Assembly (NCBI GenBank): GCA_944325025.1
Contig: CALUYN010000011.1
Location: 1-56,638 of the forward strand
Direction: 5' to 3'
Source: Candidatus Gastranaerophilales bacterium
Lineage (GTDB): Bacteria; Cyanobacteriota; Vampirovibrionia; Gastranaerophilales; Gastranaerophilaceae
DNA: 56,638 nucleotides
Program-made: the position numbers and the translations under genes
In this document: positions 24,045 through 31,822 of the stretch, in pieces
Layout: every line of letters begins with the position of its first letter
Position numbering within the stretch: the stretch's first letter is position 1
Notes under the pieces: generated by a model
Told to the model about the DNA's origin: nothing
Database searches by the model: none
The model's input: only the letters and a program-made list of their open reading frames with translations

Positions 24045-24804
24045 CTAACATCATAGGTCTAAGTTTTTCTTTATAAACCTGTACAAGACAATAATACCAT
24101 ACTAACTGGGCAACACATCCTAAGTATCCGCCGAGTAATCCGCCTACATAAGCAGGAATATTAGTGTCAGCATAACCTGCAATACCTAAAATGAGTCCTA
24201 CAAGAAAGCTCGGAACCATTGATAAAATCCCTACAGGGATAAACAACAACCCGAGTAATGCTAGAATTCCAATAGTAGGACCTATAAATTTAAACGGCAA
24301 AGTTATGTTAAATAACCCTTTTGCATCAAAGTTTTCACAATAAGCAACAAATATAAATGATAAGAATACAGCCATACATAAAAATAATATTCCGAGTACA
24401 ATACCTATAAACATAGATATTGCCGTCCCAACTGCAACTATCCCGATCATGATACTCAAATATATAATCCATACAATAACTAAGGGCAGAGCCTTTAAAA
24501 ATATTCCGATTGGCGCCATATCAAAGTCAGGGAGTAAATTTTCTTCTGTTTCAAAGAATGCTTTATGCATAAATTTATAGGTATATCCTCCAAGATAAAT
24601 CCCTATTACAATAGCACCGGCTATCGCCCAGAAAAACATTGACATATCCGGCGGCATTGTTTTAGCCTGTTTAAAATTTTCAAAATAGATTGAAATTACA
24701 GACATTAACCCAGTTAAAGCAAACAAAGAAATATTTTTTAGCAGAGCATCTGGCCCTGAAAAAATTTTTCTGTAACCATCAGTAATAAGTTGTACAGCGT
24801 TCAT
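24028..24804 (-). CDS. DUF4013-like multi-pass membrane protein (third of three)
   Basis: The 258-residue protein has about six hydrophobic helices. The segment AYCENFDAKGLFNITLPFKF matches AYAENLETKGLFNIALIFKF of the first protein in this triplet, which shows that they are paralogues. This pattern fits the DUF4013 group, whose function is unknown. Its start overlaps the preceding gene's stop codon by four bases. The three genes form one minus-strand operon with no other genes. Confidence 0.75.
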   Translation of the reverse strand: MNAVQLITDGYRKIFSGPDALLKNISLFALTGLMSVISIYFENFKQAKTMPPDMSMFFWAIAGAIVIGIYLGGYTYKFMHKAFFETEENLLPDFDMAPIGIFLKALPLVIVWIIYLSIMIGIVAVGTAISMFIGIVLGILFLCMAVFLSFIFVAYCENFDAKGLFNITLPFKFIGPTIGILALLGLLFIPVGILSMVPSFLVGLILGIAGYADTNIPAYVGGLLGGYLGCVAQLVWYYCLVQVYKEKLRPMMLERSAY

Positions 24805-25538
24805 TTTACCTCTCTTTCATACGTTTTTATTACTTCATAATCCCAAATTAAAGTACCTATTGTTAGTGTGTAGACCATTAATATTCCAGTCATATAAGTT
24901 GCAATAGCTTTTATGGCATATTCTCCTGATGAAATCACGAGTCCGATTTCTGTTAAATTCCCTTTATAAACAAGCGCCATGATAAATCCTATTGCAAAAA
25001 ATATACAAAATATAGATGTATATGTAGTTGCATAGGCAAGAATTATAATCCAGATTCGTTTTAAGAAAAGCAATATATAATCAGAAATTTTAAAATTTTT
25101 GAACAATATATTCCAATCCTTGTCAGCAAAATTGTAAGAAAATCCGGCTTGCAGCATTGTTAAAGGTACGGCAAGGAAAGCTTCAATGCAGAATGCCAGA
25201 TGTTGATAGTGCGGGGCAAAGAGTGACACCATAGAAAGAGGAATACATACAATAAAAACAATAAACGGAATTTTGTTTCGCAAAAGTTTTATTGAGCGTA
25301 AATCCACATCGGGAATTTCGCGTTCTTTCATAAAAAGTATTTCATACCCCGTAAGAAACAATGTATAGATAATTGAAACAATCGCAAGTATATATTTCCA
25401 AATAATATCGGTTTCACCTAATGCAATGTACCCCTGCAGCAAACCGACCATACCGCAAATAGAAAATAATGTAATCTGTCTTGGAAAAGCTTCTTTACTT
25501 GCAAAAAGGTTAACAAATCCTTCACACATTTTCGCCAT
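24801..25538 (-). CDS. Multi-pass membrane protein (second of three)
   Basis: The 245-residue protein has about six predicted membrane helices. It is clearly more diverged than its two neighbours and lacks the AENLETKGLFNI stretch, but keeps a similar length, the order of helices and an N-terminal amphipathic segment (GFVNLFASKEAFPRQITLF). The frame begins at ATG 25538, seventeen bases inside the preceding gene; ATG 25529 is an alternative. Function unknown. Confidence 0.7.
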   Translation of the reverse strand: MAKMCEGFVNLFASKEAFPRQITLFSICGMVGLLQGYIALGETDIIWKYILAIVSIIYTLFLTGYEILFMKEREIPDVDLRSIKLLRNKIPFIVFIVCIPLSMVSLFAPHYQHLAFCIEAFLAVPLTMLQAGFSYNFADKDWNILFKNFKISDYILLFLKRIWIIILAYATTYTSIFCIFFAIGFIMALVYKGNLTEIGLVISSGEYAIKAIATYMTGILMVYTLTIGTLIWDYEVIKTYEREVK

Positions 25539-26307
25539 TAATATCTTCCTTTCCGCTCAATAACGGTTTAATTTTTTCGTTATAGGTGTCAATTAAGGAG
25601 TAAGGGTAAGCATAATACCAGGTTATAATCATAAAATATGACGCTAAAGTTATTATAACAAAATCTAATACATAATACTCTCCGCTTATATAACCCATTG
25701 TGTCAATTCCAGTTATTGCTGCAGCAGCATATAGCAGAATACATACAAGCAGCGCAAGAAGTGTAACCAGAATAAACAAGCAAAGTTTAATTAATGTTTC
25801 TTTAAACGCAGGTTTTATGAATTTAAATATTAATGCTATATTAAATAGTCCTTTGGTTTCTAAATTTTCAGCATAAGCTAAATAGATGTAGTACACAAAT
25901 ATTGCAACAAAAGCAGTTATTACAAGGATTGTAATTGGAAAAATTATAGTATTAATCAAGGTAATATAAATTACAACGGATGTTATAACAACTGCTGCTG
26001 CATAAATAGCCCAAACTATATCAAGTCTGAGCATTCCCCAGAAAATTTTGGGTTTAATCTCTTTAAAATTCGGGATTACTCCGCAATTAATATTATTTAG
26101 AGCGTTATGCAGAAATTGCAGGCTGTGCGCGCCTACAAAAAAACTAAAAAGTATATCAAAAATATTCTGGGTGTGATTGTGAGGTTTGCCGGCAGCTATA
26201 TCAAGCAGCATAGAACTTATTGTCCATACAAGAGCAATGATAAAAAGCCCTATATGTATTTTTTTATTTTCATATATTTTTTTGTAACAGTCTACTATTC
26301 CTGCCAT
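25522..26307 (-). CDS. DUF4013-like multi-pass membrane protein (first of three)
   Basis: The 261-residue protein has about six predicted membrane helices and starts MAGIVDCYKKIYENKKIHIG. The segment AYAENLETKGLFNIALIFKF is shared with the third gene of the operon. The ribosome binding site GGAGAGA precedes the ATG. It is divergent from prfB with about 85 bases between them. No enzymatic motif is visible. The triplication suggests a hetero-oligomeric membrane assembly or recent gene duplication. Confidence 0.75.
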   Translation of the reverse strand: MAGIVDCYKKIYENKKIHIGLFIIALVWTISSMLLDIAAGKPHNHTQNIFDILFSFFVGAHSLQFLHNALNNINCGVIPNFKEIKPKIFWGMLRLDIVWAIYAAAVVITSVVIYITLINTIIFPITILVITAFVAIFVYYIYLAYAENLETKGLFNIALIFKFIKPAFKETLIKLCLFILVTLLALLVCILLYAAAAITGIDTMGYISGEYYVLDFVIITLASYFMIITWYYAYPYSLIDTYNEKIKPLLSGKEDINGENV

Positions 26308-26379
26308 TTTCTCTCTCCACTTTTATTTAGTTTATTATAGCAGTTTTTTGTACAATTGCAAGAATGTATTTTTTTATAG

Positions 26380-26385
26380 TAAAAT
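26380..26385 (+). promoter_or_regulatory. Probable -10 box for a leaderless prfB mRNA
   Basis: TAAAAT ends exactly six bases before the prfB ATG at 26392. No Shine-Dalgarno sequence precedes that ATG. This is the same spacing as at radA, nanE and the PadR gene. Confidence 0.4.
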
Positions 26386-26391
26386 TGGTTT

Positions 26392-27478
26392 ATGGAAACA
26401 GAAATTAAACAGCAGATTAATAATTTAAAATCACGTTTTAATAAAATAAAGGAGTGTCTTTGACACTGCTAAACTGAAAAGCGAACTTTCAACTCTTGAG
26501 GAGGAGCTTCAAAGTCCTGATGTTTGGGCGGATCAAAAAAAAGCGTCTGATTTAGGCGCTCAAGTGCGTTCAATAAAGGATAATCTAGAGTTTCTTGATA
26601 AATGGCAGAATGTCTTGGATGATTCTGAGGTTGCACTTGATATTGGAGATGCTGAGCTTATAAATGAAAGTGTTGGAAAATTAAATGAAATGGAGCGCGC
26701 CTGTGACTCGTTTGAAGTAAAACAGATGTTGAGCGGGGAATACGATGACGCTGATGCGATTTTAACAATAAATGCGGGAGCCGGCGGGACAGATGCACAG
26801 GATTGGGCAAGTCTGCTTCTCAGAATGTATACACGCTGGGCAGAAAGCAAAGGATGGAAGGTTGAACTTCTGGACAAGCTTGACGGTGAAGAGGCCGGAA
26901 TAAAATCTGCAACCATAAAAATTACGGGTAAGTTCGCATTCGGCTATGCCAAAGCAGAAAAAGGAGTGCACAGGCTTGTGAGAATTTCTCCTTTTAATGC
27001 TAACGGAAAAAGACAGACAAGTTTTGCCTCTGTTGAAGTTACTCCGATTATTGAAGATTTTGAAAAAACAATAACAATTCCGCCGGAAGAGCTTGAAATT
27101 GATACGATGCGTTCAGGCGGTGCGGGCGGTCAAAATGTTAACAAAGTAGAAACAGCCGTCAGAATTTTGCATAAACCGACAGGTATTGTAGTAAAGTGCC
27201 AGCAGGAACGTTCTCAGCTTCAAAATAAAGAAAATGCAATGCAAATTCTTGCATCAAAACTCCTTGCAATTCGTCAGGAAGAGCATGAGAAAAAACTTGC
27301 ACAATTGAAAGGTGAAAGTGCTGATATAAATTTCGGCTCACAAATAAGATCTTATGTTTTCCATCCATATAAAATGGTTAAAGACCATAGGACAGGTTTT
27401 GAATCCGGCAATGTTGACGCTGTCATGGATGGTGAACTTGACGGTTTTATTGAAAGCTATTTAAGAAATATGAAATAA
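26392..27478 (+). CDS. prfB: Peptide chain release factor 2, with programmed +1 frameshift
   Basis: RF2 terminates translation at UGA and UAA. The first 23 codons run from ATG 26392 to CTT, then hit TGA at 26461-26463. Shifting by one base continues at GAC 26462 through 338 further codons, giving 361 residues, the normal RF2 length. The recoding site is classical: AAGGAG, three bases, CTT TGA C. Downstream are the stop-recognition motif SPF ([11 protein letters not shown]) and the catalytic GGQ in [14 protein letters not shown]. Reading only the second frame would start at a GTG at 26564 and lose the N-terminal helices. Confidence 0.95.
26451..26464 (+). promoter_or_regulatory. RF2 autoregulatory +1 frameshift site
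   Basis: The elements are an internal Shine-Dalgarno-like GGAG (26451-26454, within AAGGAG), CTT (26458-26460), the in-frame TGA (26461-26463) and the following C. When RF2 is scarce, the ribosome pauses at UGA and slips to the +1 frame, raising RF2 synthesis. This is a well-established mechanism and confirms UGA as a stop codon in this organism. Confidence 0.93.
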
Positions 27479-27542
27479 AAACGCAATTTTTTTATAAAAA
27501 AATACTTTATATAAGAGTAGATAGAAGGTTTAAGGTATATTT

Positions 27543-28445
27543 GTGTCTGTAAATCAAGTTTCATTATCTGCTCAAAATCATTATATAAATAAACAGCAGC
27601 CTGTAGAAAAAGAACAAAATTCTTCTGTTGATAGTATTTTGGAACCAGTTGAACAGACTGTTGTAAGCAGCGTTGCGCCCGCAAGACGTATAGCCGGTAT
27701 CCCTGATATGCTTAAAAGCGGTGATACCATCGGAGCTGCGGGAATTGCTGCTTTAACTCTGATTAATCTTCCTGAAGACTGCAGGGATTTAAAAGCTGCA
27801 TACAATCATTCTGCTTGTGCTTTAACAAGAAAAAATATTCCTAAAGCTTATGATTACAAAAAATTTCAGCATGATTTTTCTTTTTTCAGGGGCACTTTAT
27901 TACATGAAGGAATGAAAAAAGTAAAATCAGAGCGCGGAAAAAGGATTGTTGGCAAATTATACAGCGCAGATAAAACTCTTTATAATACAAAATTTGGGAA
28001 ATGGGTGCAGAAAATTTTAGGAATAGAAAACGGTGCGCCATCAGCTTCTGCAGTAAAAGATTTATGGGGCAGGATGCTTCCAGTGCGCTCAATAAATGTA
28101 AAAAATGATTTTCTTGGACTAAAAGAACTTACCGGACGCGCTTTAAAACGTACGACAGTTTTGGGACTTGCATTTATGGGACTTTTGGAACTTCCAAAAA
28201 TTATAAAATCTTTGAAAAAAGGTGATAATGCAAAAGAAAAATCTAAATCTTTTGCTATTCAGACAGGTAAATCCTCGCTTAATGTCTTAAGTGTAAGTGC
28301 CGGCATGGGATATCTCGGTGCACTGGGTGCAAAACACGGCGGAGCATTAGGTTCTTTAGTTGGAATGGGTTTGGGTGCTATTGCCGGTGCTGCAGCCTCA
28401 TCCGGTATTCAAAAAGGATTGCACAAAATAAAAGATAAAGATTAG
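27543..28445 (+). CDS. Membrane-associated protein of unknown function with Gly-rich C-terminus
   Basis: The 300-residue product starts at GTG with AAGG upstream. Its N-terminus, MSVNQVSLSAQNHYINKQQ, is polar and Asn/Gln-rich like the motif-bearing proteins, but no F-[KTN]-[GA] is present. A helical middle is followed by hydrophobic segments near 205-220 and, at the C-terminus, a Gly/Ala-rich stretch (SVSAGMGYLGALGAKHGG, then SLVGMGLGAIAGAAASS) suited to membrane packing. No family recognised. It is convergent with the PHP gene and overlaps it by four bases. Confidence 0.7.
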   Translation: MSVNQVSLSAQNHYINKQQPVEKEQNSSVDSILEPVEQTVVSSVAPARRIAGIPDMLKSGDTIGAAGIAALTLINLPEDCRDLKAAYNHSACALTRKNIPKAYDYKKFQHDFSFFRGTLLHEGMKKVKSERGKRIVGKLYSADKTLYNTKFGKWVQKILGIENGAPSASAVKDLWGRMLPVRSINVKNDFLGLKELTGRALKRTTVLGLAFMGLLELPKIIKSLKKGDNAKEKSKSFAIQTGKSSLNVLSVSAGMGYLGALGAKHGGALGSLVGMGLGAIAGAAASSGIQKGLHKIKDKD

Positions 28446-29050
28446 TTGAGATCTTTTTTATGTAAATCAGTTCCGCCTGTTTTTATAAGGTTATATTTAT
28501 CTGCTATTTTTTCAACAGTTTCTGCTTTATGAAATTTTATAATTCCTCTGTGTCTTTCATACGGGTAATAAACTTCTAGCCCGTCAAGACCGTATGAAAT
28601 GAGTTTTTTTACAAATCTTTCAAGGTTTATTGCCCAACAGCATGCAGGGTGTGCAAGAACAGCAATCCCGCCTGCACTATGAATTGCATTTATAAGCTTT
28701 TTTATATCTCTTTTTGCAAAAATTCTTACTATATCAAGTTCAGTTTCCTTTTTTGATTTTGCGCAGAAAGATAAAAGCTCTTCTCTGTTAATATCAATTC
28801 CGTATGCAAGAAGGTGCATAAAGACATATCCGCACCATACATCAAATTCAACAGCAGTCATAAGAATTTCGTCTTTAACAAATTTATGTGCTTCAATTGT
28901 GTTATGGTCGCATATTGCTATTTTTTTATATCCCTTTTCTTTTGCCTGATTGAGAATATCAACGGCGTCTGCTTCCCCGTCTGAAAATTTTGTGTGTATG
29001 TGTAAATTTACTTTTTTATTTATATAATCTTCTTTTGTGTAATTTTCCAT
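28442..29050 (-). CDS. PHP-domain metal-dependent phosphoesterase
   Basis: The 202-residue product has the PHP motifs NLHIHTKFSDGE, ICDHNTIEAH, AVLAHPA and the C-terminal GGTDLHKK, which bind the metal cluster. Stand-alone PHP proteins of this kind hydrolyse phosphoesters such as nucleotides or short oligonucleotides; the substrate is not evident. The frame is open from a TTG at 29074, but that codon directly abuts a TATAAT box, so ATG 29050 (MENYTKED) is preferred, with a very short leader and no Shine-Dalgarno sequence. Confidence 0.85.
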   Translation of the reverse strand: MENYTKEDYINKKVNLHIHTKFSDGEADAVDILNQAKEKGYKKIAICDHNTIEAHKFVKDEILMTAVEFDVWCGYVFMHLLAYGIDINREELLSFCAKSKKETELDIVRIFAKRDIKKLINAIHSAGGIAVLAHPACCWAINLERFVKKLISYGLDGLEVYYPYERHRGIIKFHKAETVEKIADKYNLIKTGGTDLHKKDLN

Positions 29051-29096
29051 ATTTGTAATAAAATTATTATACAATAAAATTTTTTATAGGAGAGAT

Positions 29097-30086
29097 ATGG
29101 CAAAAGAAGATAAAAGTGTTTGGCTTATATTTTTTGAGGGGATAAAAATTTATGCATTAAATATTCATAAATTCCTTTTATACATGGTATTTCCTGTTTT
29201 GGGGCAGTTAATTGGTCTGGTTATGATTTTTGGGCTGACTTACTGGTATACTCAAAATTATCAAAATCTCGCAGTAAAATATACACCTTTGAATGATTTT
29301 TCTACGATGCTTACAGTTGTTGTAATAACAGTAATTCCGGGACTTCTAATATTTATGAGAGCATTCTGGGATTATCTTGTAGCTTACGGTTCTATAAACT
29401 CTATGACAGAAGGTTATTTAAATACCGGCAGAGTGTATGACTTTAGAGCGCATAATGAAGTTGTCACAAACAGAACATTTTCTTACATTATTTTGTGGCT
29501 ATTGTTCGGTATTTTTACTCTTCTTGCAATAATACCGGTGTTCTGGATAATAGGGGCTGTATTTTTTATTTACTTTATACTTATTTTTCAGGTATTTACA
29601 TTTGAACAAGGCCTTTCTCCTGTAGGTTATTTTAAAAGAAGTATGAGCCTTATTAAGGGTAAATTTGCAAGAACTTTTTTATTAATGATTTTACTCGGTA
29701 TTTTTACCTATTATTTTTTACCGGCAGGTTTATCCGTGATATTTGATTATTTGAACCTAACCGGATTTTTGGCAAAAGGGTTTGAAAGTTGGGCGTTTAC
29801 TCTGCCTCTTGAACCTCTTGAAAGATTTAATATAACACCGGCTTTAATAGGCAGCGAATTGGTAAAAGAACTGGTATTTGTAATTGTTGTCGGGTTTACT
29901 TTACCGGTAAGAAGTATATGTTGGACTTTGTGGTATAGAAATCTTTCTGATAATAATTCAAATGAAATTATTGAGAAAAAAAGGAAATCTTCTAAAAAAG
30001 CTTCTGCTAAAACTTTTAAGATTGAAAAAAGAGGAATTGACCCTGAAATTATTAGACGGGCAAGACTTGAAGATGATGAGTATTAA
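29097..30086 (+). CDS. Multi-pass membrane protein of unknown function
   Basis: The 329-residue product has about five membrane helices and a basic C-terminal tail (KKRKSSKKASAKTFK). The stretch FTFEQGLSPVGYFKRSMSLI, before a helix, resembles the ENLETKGLFNI arrangement of the DUF4013-like triplet at 24-26 kb, so a distant relation is possible. AGGAG lies close before the ATG. It is followed two bases later by the zinc-ribbon gene and then rph, suggesting one operon. Function unknown. Confidence 0.75.
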   Translation: MAKEDKSVWLIFFEGIKIYALNIHKFLLYMVFPVLGQLIGLVMIFGLTYWYTQNYQNLAVKYTPLNDFSTMLTVVVITVIPGLLIFMRAFWDYLVAYGSINSMTEGYLNTGRVYDFRAHNEVVTNRTFSYIILWLLFGIFTLLAIIPVFWIIGAVFFIYFILIFQVFTFEQGLSPVGYFKRSMSLIKGKFARTFLLMILLGIFTYYFLPAGLSVIFDYLNLTGFLAKGFESWAFTLPLEPLERFNITPALIGSELVKELVFVIVVGFTLPVRSICWTLWYRNLSDNNSNEIIEKKRKSSKKASAKTFKIEKRGIDPEIIRRARLEDDEY

Positions 30087-30088
30087 AA

Positions 30089-30304
30089 ATGTTTATTTGT
30101 AAGAATTGCAAATCAATAGATAAATTTGAACTAATGTTTTCTCCTGACTACCGCGGAGAAAAAAGTTTCAAGCAGGAATACAACAAAGACGGCGATATAG
30201 AAATAACTGTAGATGGATACAAATTTATCCCGGATTTGCAGTTTATGAATGACCATGCAGTATGCAGATACTGCGGGCAAATTTATATGTGGGATTACGA
30301 ATAA
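30089..30304 (+). CDS. Small zinc-ribbon-like protein
   Basis: The 71-residue product has two Cys pairs, CKNC at 4-7 and CRYC near residue 59, the layout of a treble-clef or rubredoxin-like metal site. The middle contains GDIEITVDGYKFIPDLQFMN. No family name can be assigned. It begins two bases after the preceding membrane protein gene and ends twelve bases before rph, so it is probably cotranscribed with both. Confidence 0.75.
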   Translation: MFICKNCKSIDKFELMFSPDYRGEKSFKQEYNKDGDIEITVDGYKFIPDLQFMNDHAVCRYCGQIYMWDYE

Positions 30305-30316
30305 GAAGGGAAAAAA

Positions 30317-31021
30317 ATGAAAAGAGAAGGACGAAAAAATAACGAAACCCGTGAAATAAAATTTATTAAAGATTATACAAAACACGCATTAGGTTCAGTA
30401 CTTGTAGAATTTGGCGATACAAGAGTTTTAACAACAGCATCCGTAGAAGAAGGCAAGCCAAAATGGATGGAAAAAGATGATCCCAGAGGTTGGCTGACAG
30501 CAGAATATTCTCTTTTGCCTTCCGCTCCAAATACAAGATGCCAGAGAGAAAGAACGAAAATTTCAGGGAGAACTCAGGAAATTCAGCGTCTTATCGGAAG
30601 AAGTCTTAGAGCTTGTATTAATTTAGAAAAAATTCCTGATTTGACTATAACAATTGACGCAGATGTGCTTCAAGCTGACGGCGGAACCAGAACTGCGAGC
30701 ATCTGCGGCGGTTTTCTTGCCTTGAAACTCGCTGTTGAAAAACTCCTTAAAAACGGAACATTGAAAGAAAATCCCATAATTGAGCCTGTTGCTGCAATAT
30801 CTGCAGGCATAGTTGATGGAGAAGTTCGACTTGATTTGGATTATGAAGAGGATTCGCACGCTCAGGTTGACAGCAATGTCGTTTTAACAAAAAGCGGAAA
30901 AATTATAGAATTTCAAACAACTGCGGAAGGCGAACCGTATGAAAAAGCTCAAATGCTTGAAATATTTAACGTAGCAGAGCAAGGTATAAAAAAAATAGTT
31001 GATATGTACGATTTAATTTAG
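30317..31021 (+). CDS. rph: Ribonuclease PH
   Basis: RNase PH of 234 residues trims the 3' ends of tRNA precursors by phosphorolysis and forms a hexameric ring. It has MKREGRKNNETREIKFIKDY at the N-terminus, the RNA-binding SGRTQEIQRLIGRSLRA, and the catalytic DADVLQADGGTRTASI and LDLDYEEDSHAQVDSN segments. It lacks a fused RdgB domain. AAGGG lies just before the ATG. Confidence 0.96.
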   Translation: MKREGRKNNETREIKFIKDYTKHALGSVLVEFGDTRVLTTASVEEGKPKWMEKDDPRGWLTAEYSLLPSAPNTRCQRERTKISGRTQEIQRLIGRSLRACINLEKIPDLTITIDADVLQADGGTRTASICGGFLALKLAVEKLLKNGTLKENPIIEPVAAISAGIVDGEVRLDLDYEEDSHAQVDSNVVLTKSGKIIEFQTTAEGEPYEKAQMLEIFNVAEQGIKKIVDMYDLI

Positions 31022-31057
31022 TATAATAATTTTTGTAGAAAAAAAGGAGAGTGTATT

Positions 31058-31384
31058 ATGAAGAAATTGTTAATTGCATCACTGGTTTTGGTTATGACAG
31101 GAGCTGCAGCTGTTTATGCAGCAGATTCTGAACCTTCAACTTATACCGAAAGATTTATCCAGAAACACACCCAGAAAATAGTTGACAAAGAAAAAGAATT
31201 ACAGCAGCAGCAAAAAGCAAGAGAAGAAGCTATGGAAAAACAACGCCAGGAACGTCTTGAAAGACAAGAAGCTTTCCAAAAGAAATTAGAAGCAGACAAA
31301 AAAGCCCGTGAAGATGCTCAAAAAGCAAGGCAGCAAAAATTTGAAAAGAAAAAACAGTTGTGGAATGAGTTAATCTCAGAATAA
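31058..31384 (+). CDS. Secreted Lys/Gln/Glu-rich coiled-coil protein, twin 1
   Basis: The 108-residue product has a clear Sec signal peptide (MKKLLIASLVLVMTGAAAVY, cut after AYA-like residues near 22). The mature part is almost entirely a charged helix rich in Lys, Gln, Glu and Arg, probably a coiled coil. AAGGAGAG precedes the ATG and a TATAAT box lies at about 31021. The next gene encodes a shorter-repeat relative of the same design, 24 bases downstream. It probably acts in the periplasm or envelope; function unknown. Confidence 0.8.
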   Translation: MKKLLIASLVLVMTGAAAVYAADSEPSTYTERFIQKHTQKIVDKEKELQQQQKAREEAMEKQRQERLERQEAFQKKLEADKKAREDAQKARQQKFEKKKQLWNELISE

Positions 31385-31408
31385 GAAAGTTTTGAAAGCG
31401 AGGTTTCT

Positions 31409-31732
31409 ATGAAGAAAAAGTTAGCAGCCCTTATGGCAGTAGCAGTGTTGAGTATGTCTTCTGTTTATGCGGCAGAAGCACAGGGACCTGTATCAAGATG
31501 GCTTGATAATCTGACAAGCAAAGTTGCCAGAAAAGAACAATCTGCGTACCAAAAACAGCAGGCTAAACAGCAAAAACTTGCAGAAAAGAAGAAAAAAAGA
31601 GAACAAAAGCTTGCAAAGAAAAGAGCTAAAGCAAGACAAAAACAGCTAGAAAGACAAAAAAAAGCTCAGGAACAACAGAAAAAAGTTCAAAAGAAAAGAT
31701 CATTATTGAAAGAATTGTTCTCAGATGATTAA
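31409..31732 (+). CDS. Secreted Lys/Gln-rich coiled-coil protein, twin 2
   Basis: The 107-residue product has a signal peptide (MKKKLAALMAVAVLSMSSVY, cut after VYA). The mature part starts with GPVSRWLDNLTSKVARKEQ and then becomes a long basic helix of KKK/KQQ/KAR repeats ending LLKELFSDD. It parallels the upstream gene product (both end in an xLxELxS/D segment), which suggests tandem duplication. A terminator follows directly. The strong positive charge suggests binding to an anionic envelope polymer or nucleic acid (inference). Confidence 0.8.
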   Translation: MKKKLAALMAVAVLSMSSVYAAEAQGPVSRWLDNLTSKVARKEQSAYQKQQAKQQKLAEKKKKREQKLAKKRAKARQKQLERQKKAQEQQKKVQKKRSLLKELFSDD

Positions 31733-31740
31733 GTAATAAG

Positions 31741-31767
31741 AAAGATGTCTTTTTAGACATCTTTTTT
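31741..31767 (+). terminator. Intrinsic terminator after the twin secreted protein genes
   Basis: AAAGATGTC (31741-31749) pairs with GACATCTTT (31756-31764) around TTTTTA, and a T-run follows. Confidence 0.85.
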
Positions 31768-31769
31768 AT

Positions 31770-31798
31770 TTGTATAAAAAATTTCTCTGTGCTAAAAT
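31770..31798 (+). promoter_or_regulatory. Probable promoter of ilvB
   Basis: TTGTAT (31770-31775) and TAAAAT (31793-31798) are separated by 17 bases. The leader to the ilvB ATG is about 20 bases and contains GGAG. Confidence 0.5.
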
Positions 31799-31822
31799 CC
31801 ATTTATAAAAAATGGAGCTCTT

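Noticed and set aside
26564-27478. prfB as a truncated gene starting at GTG 26564
   Set aside because: The upstream frame plus a classical +1 shift site restores a full-length RF2, so the short start is an artefact.
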